A stretch of 64,000 bases of DNA from Glandiceps talaboti. Lineage: Eukaryota > Hemichordata > Enteropneusta > Spengelidae. The notes beneath the pieces were generated by a model. That model saw only the letters and a program-made list of their open reading frames with translations. It did no database searches and was not told the origin of the DNA. Every line of letters begins with the position of its first letter. Position 1 is the first letter of the stretch. Made by a program: the position numbers and the translations under genes. The stretch is taken from NCBI RefSeq assembly GCF_964340395.1, contig NC_135553.1, positions 8,547,001-8,611,000 of the forward strand, written 5' to 3'. This document shows positions 47,317-60,821 of the stretch, in pieces.

Positions 47317-47345
47317 TTGAAACTCTCTGTCTTTATCTCTATGTC
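46996..47345. repeat. (TTTG)n then CTGT/CT-rich low-complexity block
   Basis: A TTTG array (about 47002-47058), then about 150 bp of degenerate CT/CTGT sequence, then nearly pure CTGT at 47222-47252 and 47266-47315. The long Cys-Leu-Ser-Val frames are artefacts. Confidence 0.9.
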
Positions 47346-48870
47346 TATCTTGACATATGACAACAGCGCAATCTTTGTTAACACGTACTTTTAAGACAAC
47401 CTATTTATCTTGATGTAATCCTCTTGTATCAAACTTTCAATTACACGAGCATTGCACACAATTTTGAATGTATCAAGCCTGCAATCTCTATTCCTTCATT
47501 ATACCCAACCAGTACAAATAACAGCTTGGAAGCCGGAAATGGTGTTTTTTATAGAAGAGAATGAAATGGACCGTCAAATGTAATTAACTAGGTGAATTTA
47601 GATTCTTACCTCCCCACTGTTCTGTCGTACATCAGCTAATCATGGAAATGGTGTTATCAACTTCACGTGGGAGATTACACAAGGTATTAGTAAACCATTA
47701 CAAAATAATAATTGAATGCATAAATGTGACTGTGCGCAGGCACTGTACGATCAGTTTTCAATATAAGTTTTTTTCTGCTGATCAGAGAGTCATATGTGAT
47801 ATTCATATTGTCCAATGCATAGCAGGAATATGTATAGATCAGTATGATGGGAAGATTCGGTCATATTGTTTAGTATGCGATGTAGTTGCTGAAAAACGCA
47901 GCATAACTGAAAGTACTTGATTGATGGATGCCCTTATGATAATTTCACTTTTTCCAAATAACACCTAACCTTGGCAGAAACTCGTACAAACTTTATTTAT
48001 TCTTTTTTGTAAAAACAATTAAATACAATGCAGTCAGTACAACATTGTTACGAGACAACAATCTGGAAAATCCTCTCAAATTTCACCTAGATGTTGTCAA
48101 CATATGTTCACAATTCTCAACAAAACATTCATTGGAAACATTAAACGTGGACATGTTGCTGTACAAATTACAATTACATAATGGAATTCATGCAACCTCT
48201 GTTCTCCGATAGATCTGTATTAACCCCGACAACAGTACAAACAACCATTACTAGCGAATTTAATCATAGAGAGTGAGCATCGTGAAATAGGAATGGAAAT
48301 CAACTTTACAAATCCAACACTCCTGATTCTGATAGTTCTATTTTTAAAACTTTCATTCCATGTGATCACGTTATCCATCACGACGCCGTATTCATTATAG
48401 TAGAGAAATATTGGTCTCCCGACCACAATATGGACTTGAATGACTTCAATCAACGACTTAGACCATTCTATTCTGTGTCCTTTTTTTGTTCAGAGAGAAT
48501 CTCCTCGCTATACTATTACGGAACAGTAAACCATTGATTATTTAAGAGAATAATTCCACATATATATTGAATCCCAGTCACTGTTTATAAACACTCATTT
48601 TCAGAGTCAAAACTAGACCGTCTTGGAACAGGTGCCCAAGACAAGAAAACGTTATGCTGTCGAAATATATACGATACAAAAACTAATTACTTTAATATTG
48701 TTATCTAATATTGAAATAACGCAGTAGTAACATATGTTGATACTCGATAGCAATATTGATTATAGATATTACCGATATTCAATTACATTACTACAAAATT
48801 AGGATAGATTTCGTGATTGGTCTTCTTTGTCGAATGCTTACAATTTACATAAGTGGCATTTTATTTCAAA
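47346..48870. other. Unannotated AT-rich sequence
   Basis: No gene supported; a 92-codon frame at 47642-47920 has no recognisable feature. Confidence 0.45.
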
Positions 48871-48875
48871 TTAAA

Positions 48876-48883
48876 TGACGTCA
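48876..48883. promoter_or_regulatory. Palindromic CRE (TGACGTCA)
   Basis: A perfect cAMP-response element lies 12 bp upstream of a TATA box and about 110 bp upstream of an ATG next to a consensus splice donor. CREB/ATF factors bind this site in animals. The spacing is what makes it credible here. Confidence 0.5.
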
Positions 48884-48895
48884 CGGCTGATAACA

Positions 48896-48903
48896 TATAT
48901 AAG
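48896..48903 (+). promoter_or_regulatory. TATA box of a candidate promoter
   Basis: TATATAAG followed by GG. Transcription would start roughly at 48925-48940; an initiator-like TTCAGTG lies at 48937-48943. Together with the CRE and the downstream ATG and donor this forms a coherent core promoter, though TATA-like strings are common in AT-rich DNA. Confidence 0.45.
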
Positions 48904-48939
48904 GCTTATACTTGAGTGTAAGTGTATATGTCTGTGTTC

Positions 48940-48992
48940 AGTGTCTGTATCTGTGTCGTTTAGCGTGCGATTGAAAAGTAGCAAATATGACG
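48940..48992 (+). other. Candidate first exon: 5' UTR plus two codons
   Basis: The predicted transcript reaches ATG at 48987-48989 with A at position -3, then ACG, then a consensus donor GTAAGT (48993-48998). The exon would encode Met-Thr before the intron. No confident second exon was found; the next 1.2 kb is a repeat array. The start coordinate is the initiator-like A and is approximate. Confidence 0.35.
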
Positions 48993-49118
48993 GTAAGTCA
49001 TCAGAAACAAGTCTTCATAGAAGACACAGATCCCCTTGAAATACTTTACTTCTATGTGACTGAATGGCGACATGATTTAATTGGTGGCAACATATAAAGA
49101 GATTTTGAAATTCGACAA

Positions 49119-50214
49119 TTGAACCTGAAGATCAGAGTGAAGGCCAAAGGTCAATGTCTCAAAAACAAGTTTAAACCTGGGAATATTGGGGTAGACATTT
49201 GAATGTCGTTTCTATGTATTAACTTTTTTTTTGGATTATGTGTTAAAACATGATCGCTCACTACAAAAATGGCTGCATTGAGTAAAAAGTGATATGAGCA
49301 CCAAAAATTATGAACGTGTATGTTCATCTGGTTCTGCATTACATCATTTACATGATCTAAAAGACATTAGCCACGCATAATTGCTACAAAGTGTCTGCAA
49401 TGTGTAAGTAATAGCTTAATTTTGATGGTCTATTCTGTAGTTCAGGTAAAAGTCAATGGCCACTCATACAGGAAAGTTTGCATATGATTATATGGGATTA
49501 GACACTTGAATCCAGTCTATGTATTGAGGGTTTTGAGTTATACAGTAATATAGTGATGTCTTGATACAAATATGGCTGCCATTCAGCACCAAGAATAATG
49601 CTTGTGTATAGTTCTTTTCTTCATATTACTTGTCAATATGATTTGAAGGAAATTGGCAATGTACAAGCACCACAATGTGTCTGTGATAGGTAGGAATTGG
49701 CTTGCATTTGAAAATTGACCATGAAGGTCAAGGTCAAGGGTCAAGATCTCCAACGATAGCTTGCATATGATAATATGGAGGTAGACACTTGAATGGAGTC
49801 TCTATGTATTACAGTTTTTGAGTTATGCTGTAAATGACATTTTTTAACTACAAACATGACTGCCATTCAGTGAAAGCACCAAAATAATGCTTGTGTATAG
49901 TTATTTTCTTCAATATTACTTGTAAACATGATTTAAATGAAATTAGCAACTTGTAAACACTACAATGTGTCTGTGAAGGCAGGAAATGGCCGGATTTTAA
50001 TTTATACAGTAAATCTTGATTTTTAACTACAAATATGGTCACCATGTGCTCAAATTTGCATATACCAAACACAAATTGACGTGCTTATGTCCCATATGAT
50101 ATGTCACCTTTGTGTTAGGTTTGAAAGAAAACGGACATTGCATGTTTGAGAAATGACGTATTACGGACAGATAGATGGACGCACATACGGACGCACCGAC
50201 AGACGGACGGACGT
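49119..50214 (+). repeat. ~300-bp tandem repeat family, three units plus a partial
   Basis: Units begin near 49119, 49426 and 49711, with a partial unit from about 50000. Each has a 'tgaaggtcaaggtcaa' type block, 'gtagacacttgaat', 'tctatgtatt', 'atggctgccattcag', 'aataatgcttgtgtatagtt' and 'aatgtgtctgtga'. The array ends in GGACGGACG-type short repeats at about 50163-50213. Non-coding; class unknown. Confidence 0.8.
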
Positions 50215-50239
50215 ATGACCGGAGCCCATTGTAACAGCG

Positions 50240-50254
50240 TGGGGGGGGGGGGGG
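50240..50254. repeat. Poly-G tract
   Basis: About 14 G residues closing the repeat family at 49119-50214. Confidence 0.85.
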
Positions 50255-51210
50255 CTAATAACATACAAAAAGCTTAAAGCGATTTTTTGGTTTAGTATAC
50301 CTGGAAGGCTAATTGAATACTTACTCGTGTCATGAATAATATGGACTCCCGGCAAAACAGTTCAAATTGACCGATGTAGTTGTTGTATAAGCATACATGT
50401 TTGTACAAGACGTTTCATGGTTAAGATACTTAAATGTCGTCAATAATTACTGTTACCATAGCAACATAATTCGAGAGCTCGTCGTAAGTGCAACTAAAGA
50501 TGCAATTAATAGTACCCTTAAGAATATAATGGCAAAAACACTTTAACGATGTATGGGCACAACAGTTTTGTTTTATGGCATGAATTGCACCGGTTTTTTT
50601 TAGTACTTTGTATATTAAAAGCATTGCCTTACATTCCAATATTAGCTTATTTTCCTACAATGATGGCTATCGGTTAGAAAACATAAAAACATTCAATAAA
50701 AGAATGTATGCCTACAACAGTTACTAGAAATTTGTTTATAGCATAGATGCCTGACTGCCCGCAGAAAAAAAAACCCTTTTGCTGTATTCTAATAAGCATC
50801 TAGGTATAAGCCCTAGTGGGAACATATCCATATTATATAAGTGCATTATAAATGTCACTGCTTCTGCAGTCATCCCTTGTGCATTGCCAAGTAGTGTGTA
50901 GAGCTTACAAGTATTTCATTAACGGTACACAATATGTCATGTTTTAACCTTTAACATCCGATCCTTAGCCGCAAGGACTGTAAAGTGAAACCTCTCTTGT
51001 TTATCAGTCGGTTCCTGTATAATTTAGACATGGGAATATGAAATCACCCGAACGGGTTTATGTTAAGAACAAAATTTATGTTAGATGTCTCGTTTCAGGC
51101 GTATGTAAGGTTTAAGGTTTGCCACTGAGCATGCCCACGGCGCAGATTTAATTTTCCATTCATGTAAACTTGATTTATATATTAATGACAATGATAGATA
51201 ACTATTTCAT
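50255..51210. other. Unannotated AT-rich sequence
   Basis: An acceptor-like CTTCTGCAG ends at about 50871, but no exon could be confirmed. Confidence 0.4.
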
Positions 51211-51261
51211 CAATATAAATACAAGTGTCGGAATAGATTATCCCGTCGAATAAGAACAGGA

Positions 51262-51342
51262 ATGAGCAAACATTTAAAATTTCAAGTACTGTTCATAACG
51301 CCATTTTGTCGCCTTTCATCGTGGATAATGTGCCAGTACTCA
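51262..51342 (+). CDS. Candidate first coding exon with signal-peptide-like N-terminus
   Basis: ATG at 51262 (G at -3) opens a 27-codon frame ending exactly at a consensus donor (CAG then GTAAGT, 51343-51348). The peptide starts MSKHLK, then a hydrophobic run FQVLFITPF, giving the basic-then-hydrophobic profile of a secretory signal. A TATAAATA string lies at 51215-51222. No downstream exon was found and each element could be coincidental. Confidence 0.25.
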
Positions 51343-51344
51343 GG

Positions 51345-53985
51345 TAAGTATTTTTAAATTTGATATTGATATTGTGATTGTGAATTTCAATAACAAATTT
51401 GGGATGCGTTCTTGAAATGCTATTACTATTAAGCCATTTTCGAATCCATTATGGCCTCGGCCGAATACTGCATTAAAATTGTGGGAAAATATATACTGAT
51501 TGTCGATATCTTTGAAAACAAAAGAGTGGACCCCACACTTCCTTCAAAGATACACGGAACAATCTTTGATATCATGGCAAAGTTTCTCTTTAAGCATATT
51601 CTAATGCAACAGATTTTTGGCATTATAGAAAATTAATGTCCTATACTTAATTTAGCAATTTTCTGAACGTTTGTGAACTTAAAAGTATAACTTTTTTTCT
51701 CATATACTATGCATGCACACAGTTTTAATACCCAGACAAATAGAAACCAGTGACAGCTGTCTTTTAATGTCTTACCCTGTATTATACCATTTCAATCAAC
51801 GTATAAGCTTATAAATGGACGATGCACGCACAAGTATTCATTTCAGGGTAGATATTCATTATTTTTCGATATGGTTTCCCGGAACGTTACATACCTGTTC
51901 GTACGTACAAGATATTCGACATATTTTCGTTGTTATGGAGATATGTTAATGATGATTTTATTTTCATGTTTTAGTTCGTGGTATAAAACATATGACATGT
52001 TTAACATTTCAAGTCTTTGAGGAGTGGGTTTCTTTTTTCGCGGGATAATTATTTCTTGCGATAATACACCTTATGCCCATAGTTTAGTTTGGACATTTAC
52101 CGTCGATGTTTCAACAAACCAATACAAAGTGAAAGAACACCTTAACAAGAAATAGCGGGTGTAAATAAGAAAGTTATAAAGCTTTTGTATCTGCAGACAA
52201 TGAAAAACGGTTAGTGTTACACATCAGTCTGCTATTTGCAAAGAATCTGATCGAGACTAGTACTGTTACAGCTGGCACCACCAACACAATCTTGTAGGGT
52301 CATGTTTGTCAATGCACCCACAGAAGGTTACATAAAGCAAAAACCACTTATACAAATCATGTAGCAACATAAATCAAAATGAATGTTATGAACACTTTGC
52401 GATCATAGGTATAGCTCCCCAAAGTCACAATTATATGATAATTACAGTGGGAAGTTTTTAAAAGCTTACGTGCCCTTGTCAGCCCAACCCTTTATACACT
52501 TTACCTTTATAACTTGAGGTTAATGTTAGAATTTCAAAACAAAATTCATATTCATCTTTGAAACATGTATTTAACCATTACTAGTATTTTCCCCTTTACA
52601 TATTTTTCAAAGTGTAACCATTCATTCTGGTATATACGTGCCGGGGACCAATTTCTCCAATAAGCAAATTTATTCGAATCTCACCAAACGTTGTCATGTG
52701 AAAGGTTTTTCCTGGTCATTTTGAAATTTAGGGTTCATTTTCATGTTCGAAATGATTTTGCATTCTATTTAGGTTCATTTCAATAATTATCATTTTGACT
52801 TCTATTTCAAAAAATACATGGTGATCGCTGATTTCTTTTGTCTAAATTATAATTGAGAGATTTGGTTGTTAAACTTTTATTTCCGAAGCGCATACAATAA
52901 TGATCGCCGTATTATTTTTTTCGAGGTAACTACACAAAAACTTCAAAAATTGCCACCAAATGTGCACAATTTAGGTTGCATTCCGTTGCCTTTTAAAGTT
53001 GGCAGCGACTTTAAAAGAAAAGTTTGAATATATTTAGGAACTGCCGTACAAAATAGTGGTATTCTATAATAATCAATGCATCCTTTTACACTATTTTGCA
53101 TACACCCTTTAAGGCAATGGCTAACCTTTAAAAGCACTGTGAGATTAGTCACTTCGAAAATTAGATCAATATATGTTACGTACATGGGAAAAAACAAAGT
53201 ACGATGGTCGAAGACTCTGATAACTACTCAATGACGTCAACGCGGCAAACTGATATTACTTAATCATTCTTTCTAATTTCAATATGGCAGTGAAATGTCG
53301 CATGAAACAATGGTTGCAGGGTTGTCTGATGTATTCTGAGGTTACCGCCCCTTTTTCCGATTTTTAATCTTGCCTTTAATTCATTATAATACTAATCAAA
53401 ATGACCAATAACGGTAAAGTGTCACCATGACAACGTTTTAGATTGATGAAATCGTATCATTTTCTTTTTTTATATGTCATTTAATCTGATTCATGAATAT
53501 TTCATTATTTGTATTTGTTGACGTTCAAGCCTTCAGTCTCTAAGATCTATAGTCAAAATATGGACAGAAGTAGAGTCTACATGAGTATTCCCGAGTATCA
53601 ACAACTGGATTTGATTTAGAGACGATCGCTTATCACTTAATGTTGAAAGGTCATGATACACGATATATAAACATTGTGGGTGAGTGATAGTGGCTGTCAT
53701 GAATTCTATCAAAAGCACCGTTACACATTCCTTGGACGATTCTTTGTATATTTACTTGACTTTCCTTTTTGGAAAGCATGAGATATATTATCAGATTTAT
53801 TGTTAATTTCCTAATACGTTTAGTTTGAAATAGTAAAAAAAAAAACTATCATATACAACGACACATCTCTCCTTTTATAAACAAAATATTAAGATAACTG
53901 AATATTTCGCCAGTAATATTTTACATTCATACAGAAATGTACAGACAGACATACACCCACAAACACTCTCTCAAACAAACGTATA
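51345..53985. other. Unannotated AT-rich sequence
   Basis: No gene, RNA gene or repeat family could be supported. Confidence 0.45.
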
Positions 53986-53987
53986 CA

Positions 53988-54230
53988 CACATACACACAC
54001 ACACACACACACACATACATTGAATTCCCCTCTCTTTGTCATTGTCTAACTCAGATTTAATCTTATGTCTTAGTTTGTATCATATTTACCTGTCTTTCTG
54101 CAACAATCGCTCTGTCCCTCTCTGTCTCTGGTGTGTGTATGTATGTATGTATGTATGTATGCATGTATGTGTGTATGTGTGTGTATGTGTGTATATATAT
54201 GTGTATATATATATATATATGGAAAGAGCA
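53988..54230. repeat. Low-complexity cluster: (AC)n, (TATG)n, (TA)n
   Basis: AC at 53988-54017, TATG/TGTG at about 54131-54190, and TA at about 54194-54220. Confidence 0.9.
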
Positions 54231-54765
54231 AGTGATTTATGATTATTTTTTAAAATTCGTTTGCTTATTCTTTGTTAAATGAAAGTGACTATTATCTTTC
54301 CCGGGCTAGTCTTCCCTAAGTTCCCTTTATCTAAATCTGATCTTCTATCAAATCTTCTTATCTAAATGACAACATCTCTGACCTTTATCAATATATCAGT
54401 TACTCTGATACGTTCCCTTGGGTATTAACTTGTGGATGATTATCACACTGAATAAACAGTAACTCATATACAGATAAATAGGTGTATTCCCAGTCAGCAT
54501 ACGATTGATTTGTGTATTCGGTATGTGACTCTTCCTGGAAGCTAAGACGGGAAATAAATTGTCATTGTAACTGGTATCTTGGTATTTAAAAATGTTTTCT
54601 TTTAGATAAGAGGATTTGAGAGAAGATAAGATTTAGATAATGGAAGGAGAAAGAACTAGATACCTTTATTCAGTCCATACAGAGAATGAAAAGACTATGC
54701 AGGAAAGAAGGAAAGCAACATTTTAACAGAAAAAGAAATCGAAATCATTGAATCTAATGATTGCT

Positions 54766-54766
<1 letters not shown>

Positions 54767-54836
<70 letters not shown>

Positions 54837-54838
54837 AC

Positions 54839-54869
<31 letters not shown>

Positions 54870-54922
54870 ATTTCTGTCTGTTTGTCTGTCTGTCTGTCTT
54901 TCGGTCTGTCTGTTTGACTCTG

Positions 54923-54976
<54 letters not shown>
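54767..54976. repeat. Compound microsatellite (AC)(CT)(CTGT)(CT)
   Basis: A continuous run of about 210 bp. Ser-Leu-Ser and His-Thr frames across it are artefacts. Confidence 0.95.
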
Positions 54977-54979
<3 letters not shown>

Positions 54980-54980
<1 letters not shown>

Positions 54981-56425
54981 TTGAAAAGAGACTTTCAAAT
55001 GTGATTTCGTGGCTCTGTGTAGATCTACTTTACAAAAATCCACACTGCACTGAAACTGTTTCCTACGTGATACCAAGGCATCAAAGAAGTGGAAATCAGC
55101 CAGACTTGGGGAGCCTATATTTAAGTAGGCGAGAGTTTGAGCCGCGTTAACCGGTACATCGCAGAATTGCCCAAGACTTTAATGATATTCTTCACAAGAC
55201 ACGTAACGAATAGTCGACACTGCATTTCACAGTGTATTATCACATCTATCATAATGCATGTGTTTGTTATCCTCTGAAAGCTGATCCTCCCTACGACAAG
55301 ATGCTGTGAGCGACAGAAACAATGATCAAACCTTACAGACGATAACAGCTAGGACGATTGTTCAGAATTGACGAAGCTAAAAAGGGGTAAGTGTTCCTAT
55401 TTGCTTGCTTCGCTCAGTTTAACCGGTTGAGATTCGGAATCGTGGACATCTCAAGGCCGTATTGCCTAGCGTTATTTACGTATCAATATCTTCCTATCAT
55501 AAATGGAAATTACTGAATGGAAGAAACACAGATGCTAAGACTTATAGTTATGTGCTCATTCTACACTGTAGTTACATGATTGTTATCTTGATTGAAACAG
55601 AAAGCTTGTCAGAGTAACTGAATTTTAACATGCCATGCTCAGTTAAAGTAGTTTAATCTGCTTTTGTAAAGTAATCTTTCTCAATTTACTCAGCGCTTAC
55701 AAGGAATTATCCCTAATTTCGCATGTTACAGATATTCTTTCGTAGTTATTATTTGCGTCTAAAATTCCCTAATTCACTTTTCTGTAATGTTGTTTTTTAT
55801 GTTTCTAATATCCACTCGGCGTAAATGATTTAGAAAATTACATTATCATTTCATTTTTATCAGCATTAAAATTCACTTTTCGTAAATTTAGACCCTTGTG
55901 ACAGCCATAGAATCCACTTTAATGCTTACGTTTTAGTCGAAACAACGTATCGTACCGAAACATCATACTAAAGTCTCCGTTAAGTACATATATGTTATTC
56001 AACATTATACCCTTAGGCGTGACTATGCAATTTACTTGTTAGAGGAAAAATGCATATTATGTTTAACCACTCGACTCGAGCAGTCCAAGGGTACCTACTA
56101 GCACGAGTAGATATAATAAATATTCATGATTTGGGACTTTTCATTTTAGAACAGGGCTTCAGATGTTTTCTATTGTAATTGTCCTTGGCCCATTTCTGAT
56201 ATCAATTTCATCTAATCTGTCAAGTATGAATGTATAATCAATAGGTCAATGGACAAGTTCAAAATCATTAGCAAATGAATTGATTTATTAGTGAATTGGG
56301 AAGAAATGCTGAAATTTCCTTTTTGGAATATCATGTCCCGTCCTCCCCACCCCCTACCCACCCTAATCACTAGTAGTACATACATTAAGACGAAGGAATC
56401 GTATCGGATTTTGGCGCTATACAAA
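54980..56425. other. Unannotated AT-rich sequence
   Basis: A donor-like GGGGTAAGTG lies at about 55384-55393, without a supporting frame. Nothing else recognised. Confidence 0.4.
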
Positions 56426-56431
56426 TTATTT

Positions 56432-56442
56432 TGATTGATTGG

Positions 56443-56505
<63 letters not shown>
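56432..56505. repeat. (ATTG)n microsatellite
   Basis: About 18 units; the Ile-Asn-Gln-Ser frame on the other strand is an artefact. Confidence 0.95.
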
Positions 56506-56506
<1 letters not shown>

Positions 56507-57009
56507 CCACTACTGCAACAGTGAGCTGCGCTGTATATATGAGCATAACGATTATAGCTCTATTGAACGTCAGGAGCATGCTTGGTCTTTAGTGGCTTAA
56601 AAATTGGTTGAACCTTTCAAACGAAGGCCGGGTTTATCATCATGCTCTGAATGAAAATATACAAAATGATGCGGCAATGGGAAATACTCAGAAGATAAAA
56701 TGAATCCGTTTTCCATGAGATCCAGGGCAGCATCTGTATCCGTCTTTGTGCAGAAACAACTAATGGACAGAGGTTTGTAAAGGCTGTATACCTCAACCAG
56801 CATAAAATGGCAAATGATCATTGAAGTGACTAACTCACCAGGCTCTGAAAGTCAAATCAACTGTCTCACTAAACACCTAACAGCCATATGTTTATATAGT
56901 AATACCTTTCTGTCGCCGTCTTGATTTCACGTAAGACGATCACAGTCGCTAACGATCTCGATGTACATAACCTCTAAATATGGTTTATATGAAAACACGC
57001 ACAATCATA

Positions 57010-57056
57010 CACGCGCGCGCGAGCGCACGCACACGCACAGAAACACACACGTGTAC

Positions 57057-57151
<95 letters not shown>
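57010..57151. repeat. Low-complexity cluster: CG/CA, (TA)n, (GT)n
   Basis: A CGCGCG patch near 57012-57020, TA at about 57062-57090, then GT at about 57095-57151. Confidence 0.9.
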
Positions 57152-57154
<3 letters not shown>

Positions 57155-57880
57155 ATGTGTTACGTCCCTGCTTCTTAGTCGTATGCCACTATATGCTTCT
57201 GTATGTCTGTTCTAGTTTAGGGTCCCGGCCACTGCATACGACTTTCATTTATACTGTACATGAATGATTTTGTATGATGTCGCCATGGCATCACAGTTAT
57301 AATCTTTGAGATACGGTCACCATGGTAACAGCATGAATCGCCGACAGCACTCAACAAAACTACCTGATTGATAAGCAGCAATTCGAGGGAACGCCGCACG
57401 ACCATTGGGTCACACTAGGTGTATACCTGTGCTAGAGTGAATGACTCCAACTTACAATAGATTTATCTCAAAAGCCTGTTCCTGATATCAAAAAGGAGAG
57501 AAAAATAAGAAGTATTCGATATGTCGAACCTGCAATTATTGATATCCCGTTGTCATTTACTGGTGACCCGTTGGCCTTAGCGTTGTAATTTAGATTATTT
57601 CCAATTGTATATACACGGCATTTCATGGGGAGGAAATCCTGCGGTTGTCTTCTAATGAAGGATGTATAATGTATATATTGCTGACTTTTTCAGAAATTGG
57701 CTTTTAGATATGTCAGGAAATAATTTCCAATTGCCATAGCAGAAACTACAGTAACGGACAGTCGTGTATTTGTGGCATACTGATCACTGGGATGGACATG
57801 TTGATATATCGCAAGAATATATTGTTGTTTATCATCATGTTATTCCTGTCATTTTATCTGTTTAATCATAAAGTAAATCT
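57152..57880. other. Unannotated sequence
   Basis: No gene or repeat recognised. Confidence 0.4.
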
Positions 57881-57883
57881 ACG

Positions 57884-57884
57884 A

Positions 57885-57923
<39 letters not shown>
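57884..57923. repeat. (CAT)n trinucleotide repeat
   Basis: About 13 CAT units, giving a poly-His frame with no sign of being translated. Confidence 0.95.
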
Positions 57924-57929
57924 AAGCAT

Positions 57930-60630
57930 AATTTATCGCTATTGTGGTCTTTCTCTTCGTTATTTGTAAGGATGTCTGAATAATTTAAGAATATGAAATT
58001 GATATCTCACTTGTACTTGTGTATCTTTCTTACTCGCTTGATGGCATCGTCGCCAGAAACAGAAAGATAATTCCGGCATGCCTTGCGAGGTAAAAAAAAA
58101 AAGATCGACATATTTAAGAGCCTATAATGTACAACATTTCAGCAATTCACTTTTCAATTTACAATTCGCCACTTATTGCGTGCGATCAAACTTCTAACGA
58201 CAAGTTTGGTCATCAACACGATTTATTGAAAGCAATTGCCATTGGATCAATTAACGGCCAACGAATTCGCGCTTAACTCGACGAAGGTTTCGGTCTTTGT
58301 CTAGCTGATTTCTCAGAAGATGTTAGATGAAACGCCGTGCACTCGAGTAATAGCAGGTTAGATTCGTAATATACTTTAGGTTTATTCTTTACTTTTATCT
58401 ATAACCTACTTTGTTTTGCCTTTCGGCGGTCTTCTAAATGCCAAGCCTGTCGACATACGGTCGATATACCAATTTTTATTCACTGTGTTGTAAGGTAATT
58501 CATGAAATGGGAACCGACATCAACTAGCTCTTGTTTCCAACCAGAGAGAGAATTATCACAAATACATTAGGTTGGTACTCGAACTCTCGATGTCTGGCAA
58601 TGAGTGATAATGATATAGTACACAAGACGTTAAAAATATGCATTATTCGTTGAAGGGCGGGAAAGTGCATACCTGCTGCTATAATCCCAAACAGGTAATA
58701 GGTCATTAAACTCGCCAACACATTTTGGCGTTAGAAGTACACTAAAAGCCTTGTCGGAAAAGTAACAACACGCTTTTTACTGAAAGGGGTCAAATGTAAT
58801 ATGATATAGTAGTATATCGTATCAGCGTAGCAAATACAGTTGCTCTTCCTGCTCGCCCTTGATTTTAATAAGACATATTTGGGGTTCTTCAAAGTATCAC
58901 ATAACAAACCCTTTATAGAACACTATAAACACTCTGGTTATCTTTATTTGTAAATTTGTCTTCCGCCATCTTTACCATTTGACTCAAAGGTATGTACATG
59001 TAATGTACGTAGTCAAATTTGTAATGGCTATTTGTTGAAAGACATTCGTGTTTGCTTTTGCAGGAATGTCGTCGGTGTATATTTTCACAATAATTATCAG
59101 AGATTTGAGACTAAGAATATGAATGACTTGAAAAGTACCAGCCTATGATCGATGCTATTTTTTGCAGACGTATTTCCTCTGAAGAATGCATCTTTATATA
59201 TACAGGCGCCATGTTGAACGTTTTTATATTGACCTGTTTAAGTGAACAAGATTGATCTGTTCATACGGAATTTAGAGTCAATTACGTACCATAGATTACA
59301 AAGAAAATAAGGATAATCAACACAGGGGGCGCACTGATCAGAGGTTTTCAGATAAACTATCTCAAATCATCCTGCTAAGGAATTCAGGTTTTGTTGATGT
59401 TATAACAAGGCATATTTCGACCAAGTTTCTTCGCTCACGTTTCATCCAAACTTGTTGTTATTTAAACTTTCGTCTCCTTTTTTCACTCCGAAAATAATTG
59501 TTCCATTTTAAGAAACCGTCACGATTTCACACTCAGTCTGAGGACCCTGGGTATGGGTTAAACTCGTATCAATCTTGTTATGTATTACAGGGACTTGAAA
59601 AATCCCGGTAGCGAAAGAGAGAATTACGGATTAGATCTCACCAAACGTGTGTTTCCATTTATTGGTCAGTTTTGTAAAAGCGGGCTTCATAAATTTGATA
59701 TAAACTATGTACATTTGCATCCACAGGTCATTCACATCAAACATTTCAACAGAAACAAATATAATACAAATAATGTTGGTCGTCTGAGATTTCAACTTGA
59801 AGTTTTGTTGAAACCTGTCCCTTGGATACGCTTTATTATTTACGCGCGAGATACTCTTCCGATTTATCGTGCAAACGTCATGCTGTTAATCTTTCATGTT
59901 TCTGTAAATGTTCACCCTTTCTTGCAATACAAAGTTCAAATATAAGCTATTCAATCAATCAAATAATTTAAGAGAAAAAAATATAACTTGTTCCTCAAGT
60001 TACATTATTGATGGTAAACTATTGTTTGATACAAGATATACAAACCAATACTTTTACCTTCATGATTCCACGATATCTTATTTGGCTACGCAGCAAGTAT
60101 TGACAAAATGTATTCTTTTTTCACGAATTAACAATTAATGAAACCGGAGAGTGCACATTTCTGCGCATGAATACTGCAGTACAGAAATCGTTGCTTTTAC
60201 CCGTGGCCATTGTTGATCTTATCGTAGTTTTTTCTATTAGACTAGCATAGTCTGGAAACCCGTCTCTCAGGATATCGATAATACTGTCTTGTGTTCAACC
60301 TCATATCAGAGGAGCATCAAACACAATAACGTAAGAGAAATGCAGAAGCAAAAAATGCACTAAAGGTCTGCGTTATATACTTACTGTAAAGCAAGTTATA
60401 ACGATCCACCTACAGAATGTCAACAGACTGGATGCAACAGACCTGGAACGACTGCTTCAAGACAAAGACACGGGGGAAGCTCATCATACATATGCGAGTA
60501 AAGTACAGGCAGCAACAGGGAAGTGCCACTCAAATCAAGCAAAAGTCGTTAAGGGTGAAACATCACTTACCCTTAATGTACCAATGGGATTCATAGACTT
60601 TGGAGAAGATACATAGAATCAAGAGAACCT
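57930..60630. other. Unannotated AT-rich sequence
   Basis: A 121-codon frame at 59580-59945 follows an acceptor-like TATTACAG, but shows no domain and its length is within chance expectation for 64 kb. Confidence 0.4.
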
Positions 60631-60821
60631 GATAAATATAAAAGATTGTAAGATTGGGAATAAAGTGAAGAAAACGGCAAAGAACGATACGAAAGCCAGA
60701 GGAAAGAATGTTGCGGAATCTGCTAAGACAACCTACAAGAACTTCTGGCAGTACGTGAATTAAAAAACTATGATTATTACAGGAGTTTCAGGATCAGAAG
60801 AGATAAATAGTAGACAATAAA

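Noticed and set aside
47000-47394. Cys-Leu-Ser-Val rich proteins
   Set aside because: Translations of TTTG and CTGT low-complexity DNA.
58560-58610. tRNA B-box-like GAGTTCGAGTACC on the minus strand (SINE or tRNA hint)
   Set aside because: No A box, acceptor stem or poly-A tail at suitable distance.
59580-59945. 121-codon frame after an acceptor-like site
   Set aside because: No domain, no decisive donor, and length within chance expectation for this composition.
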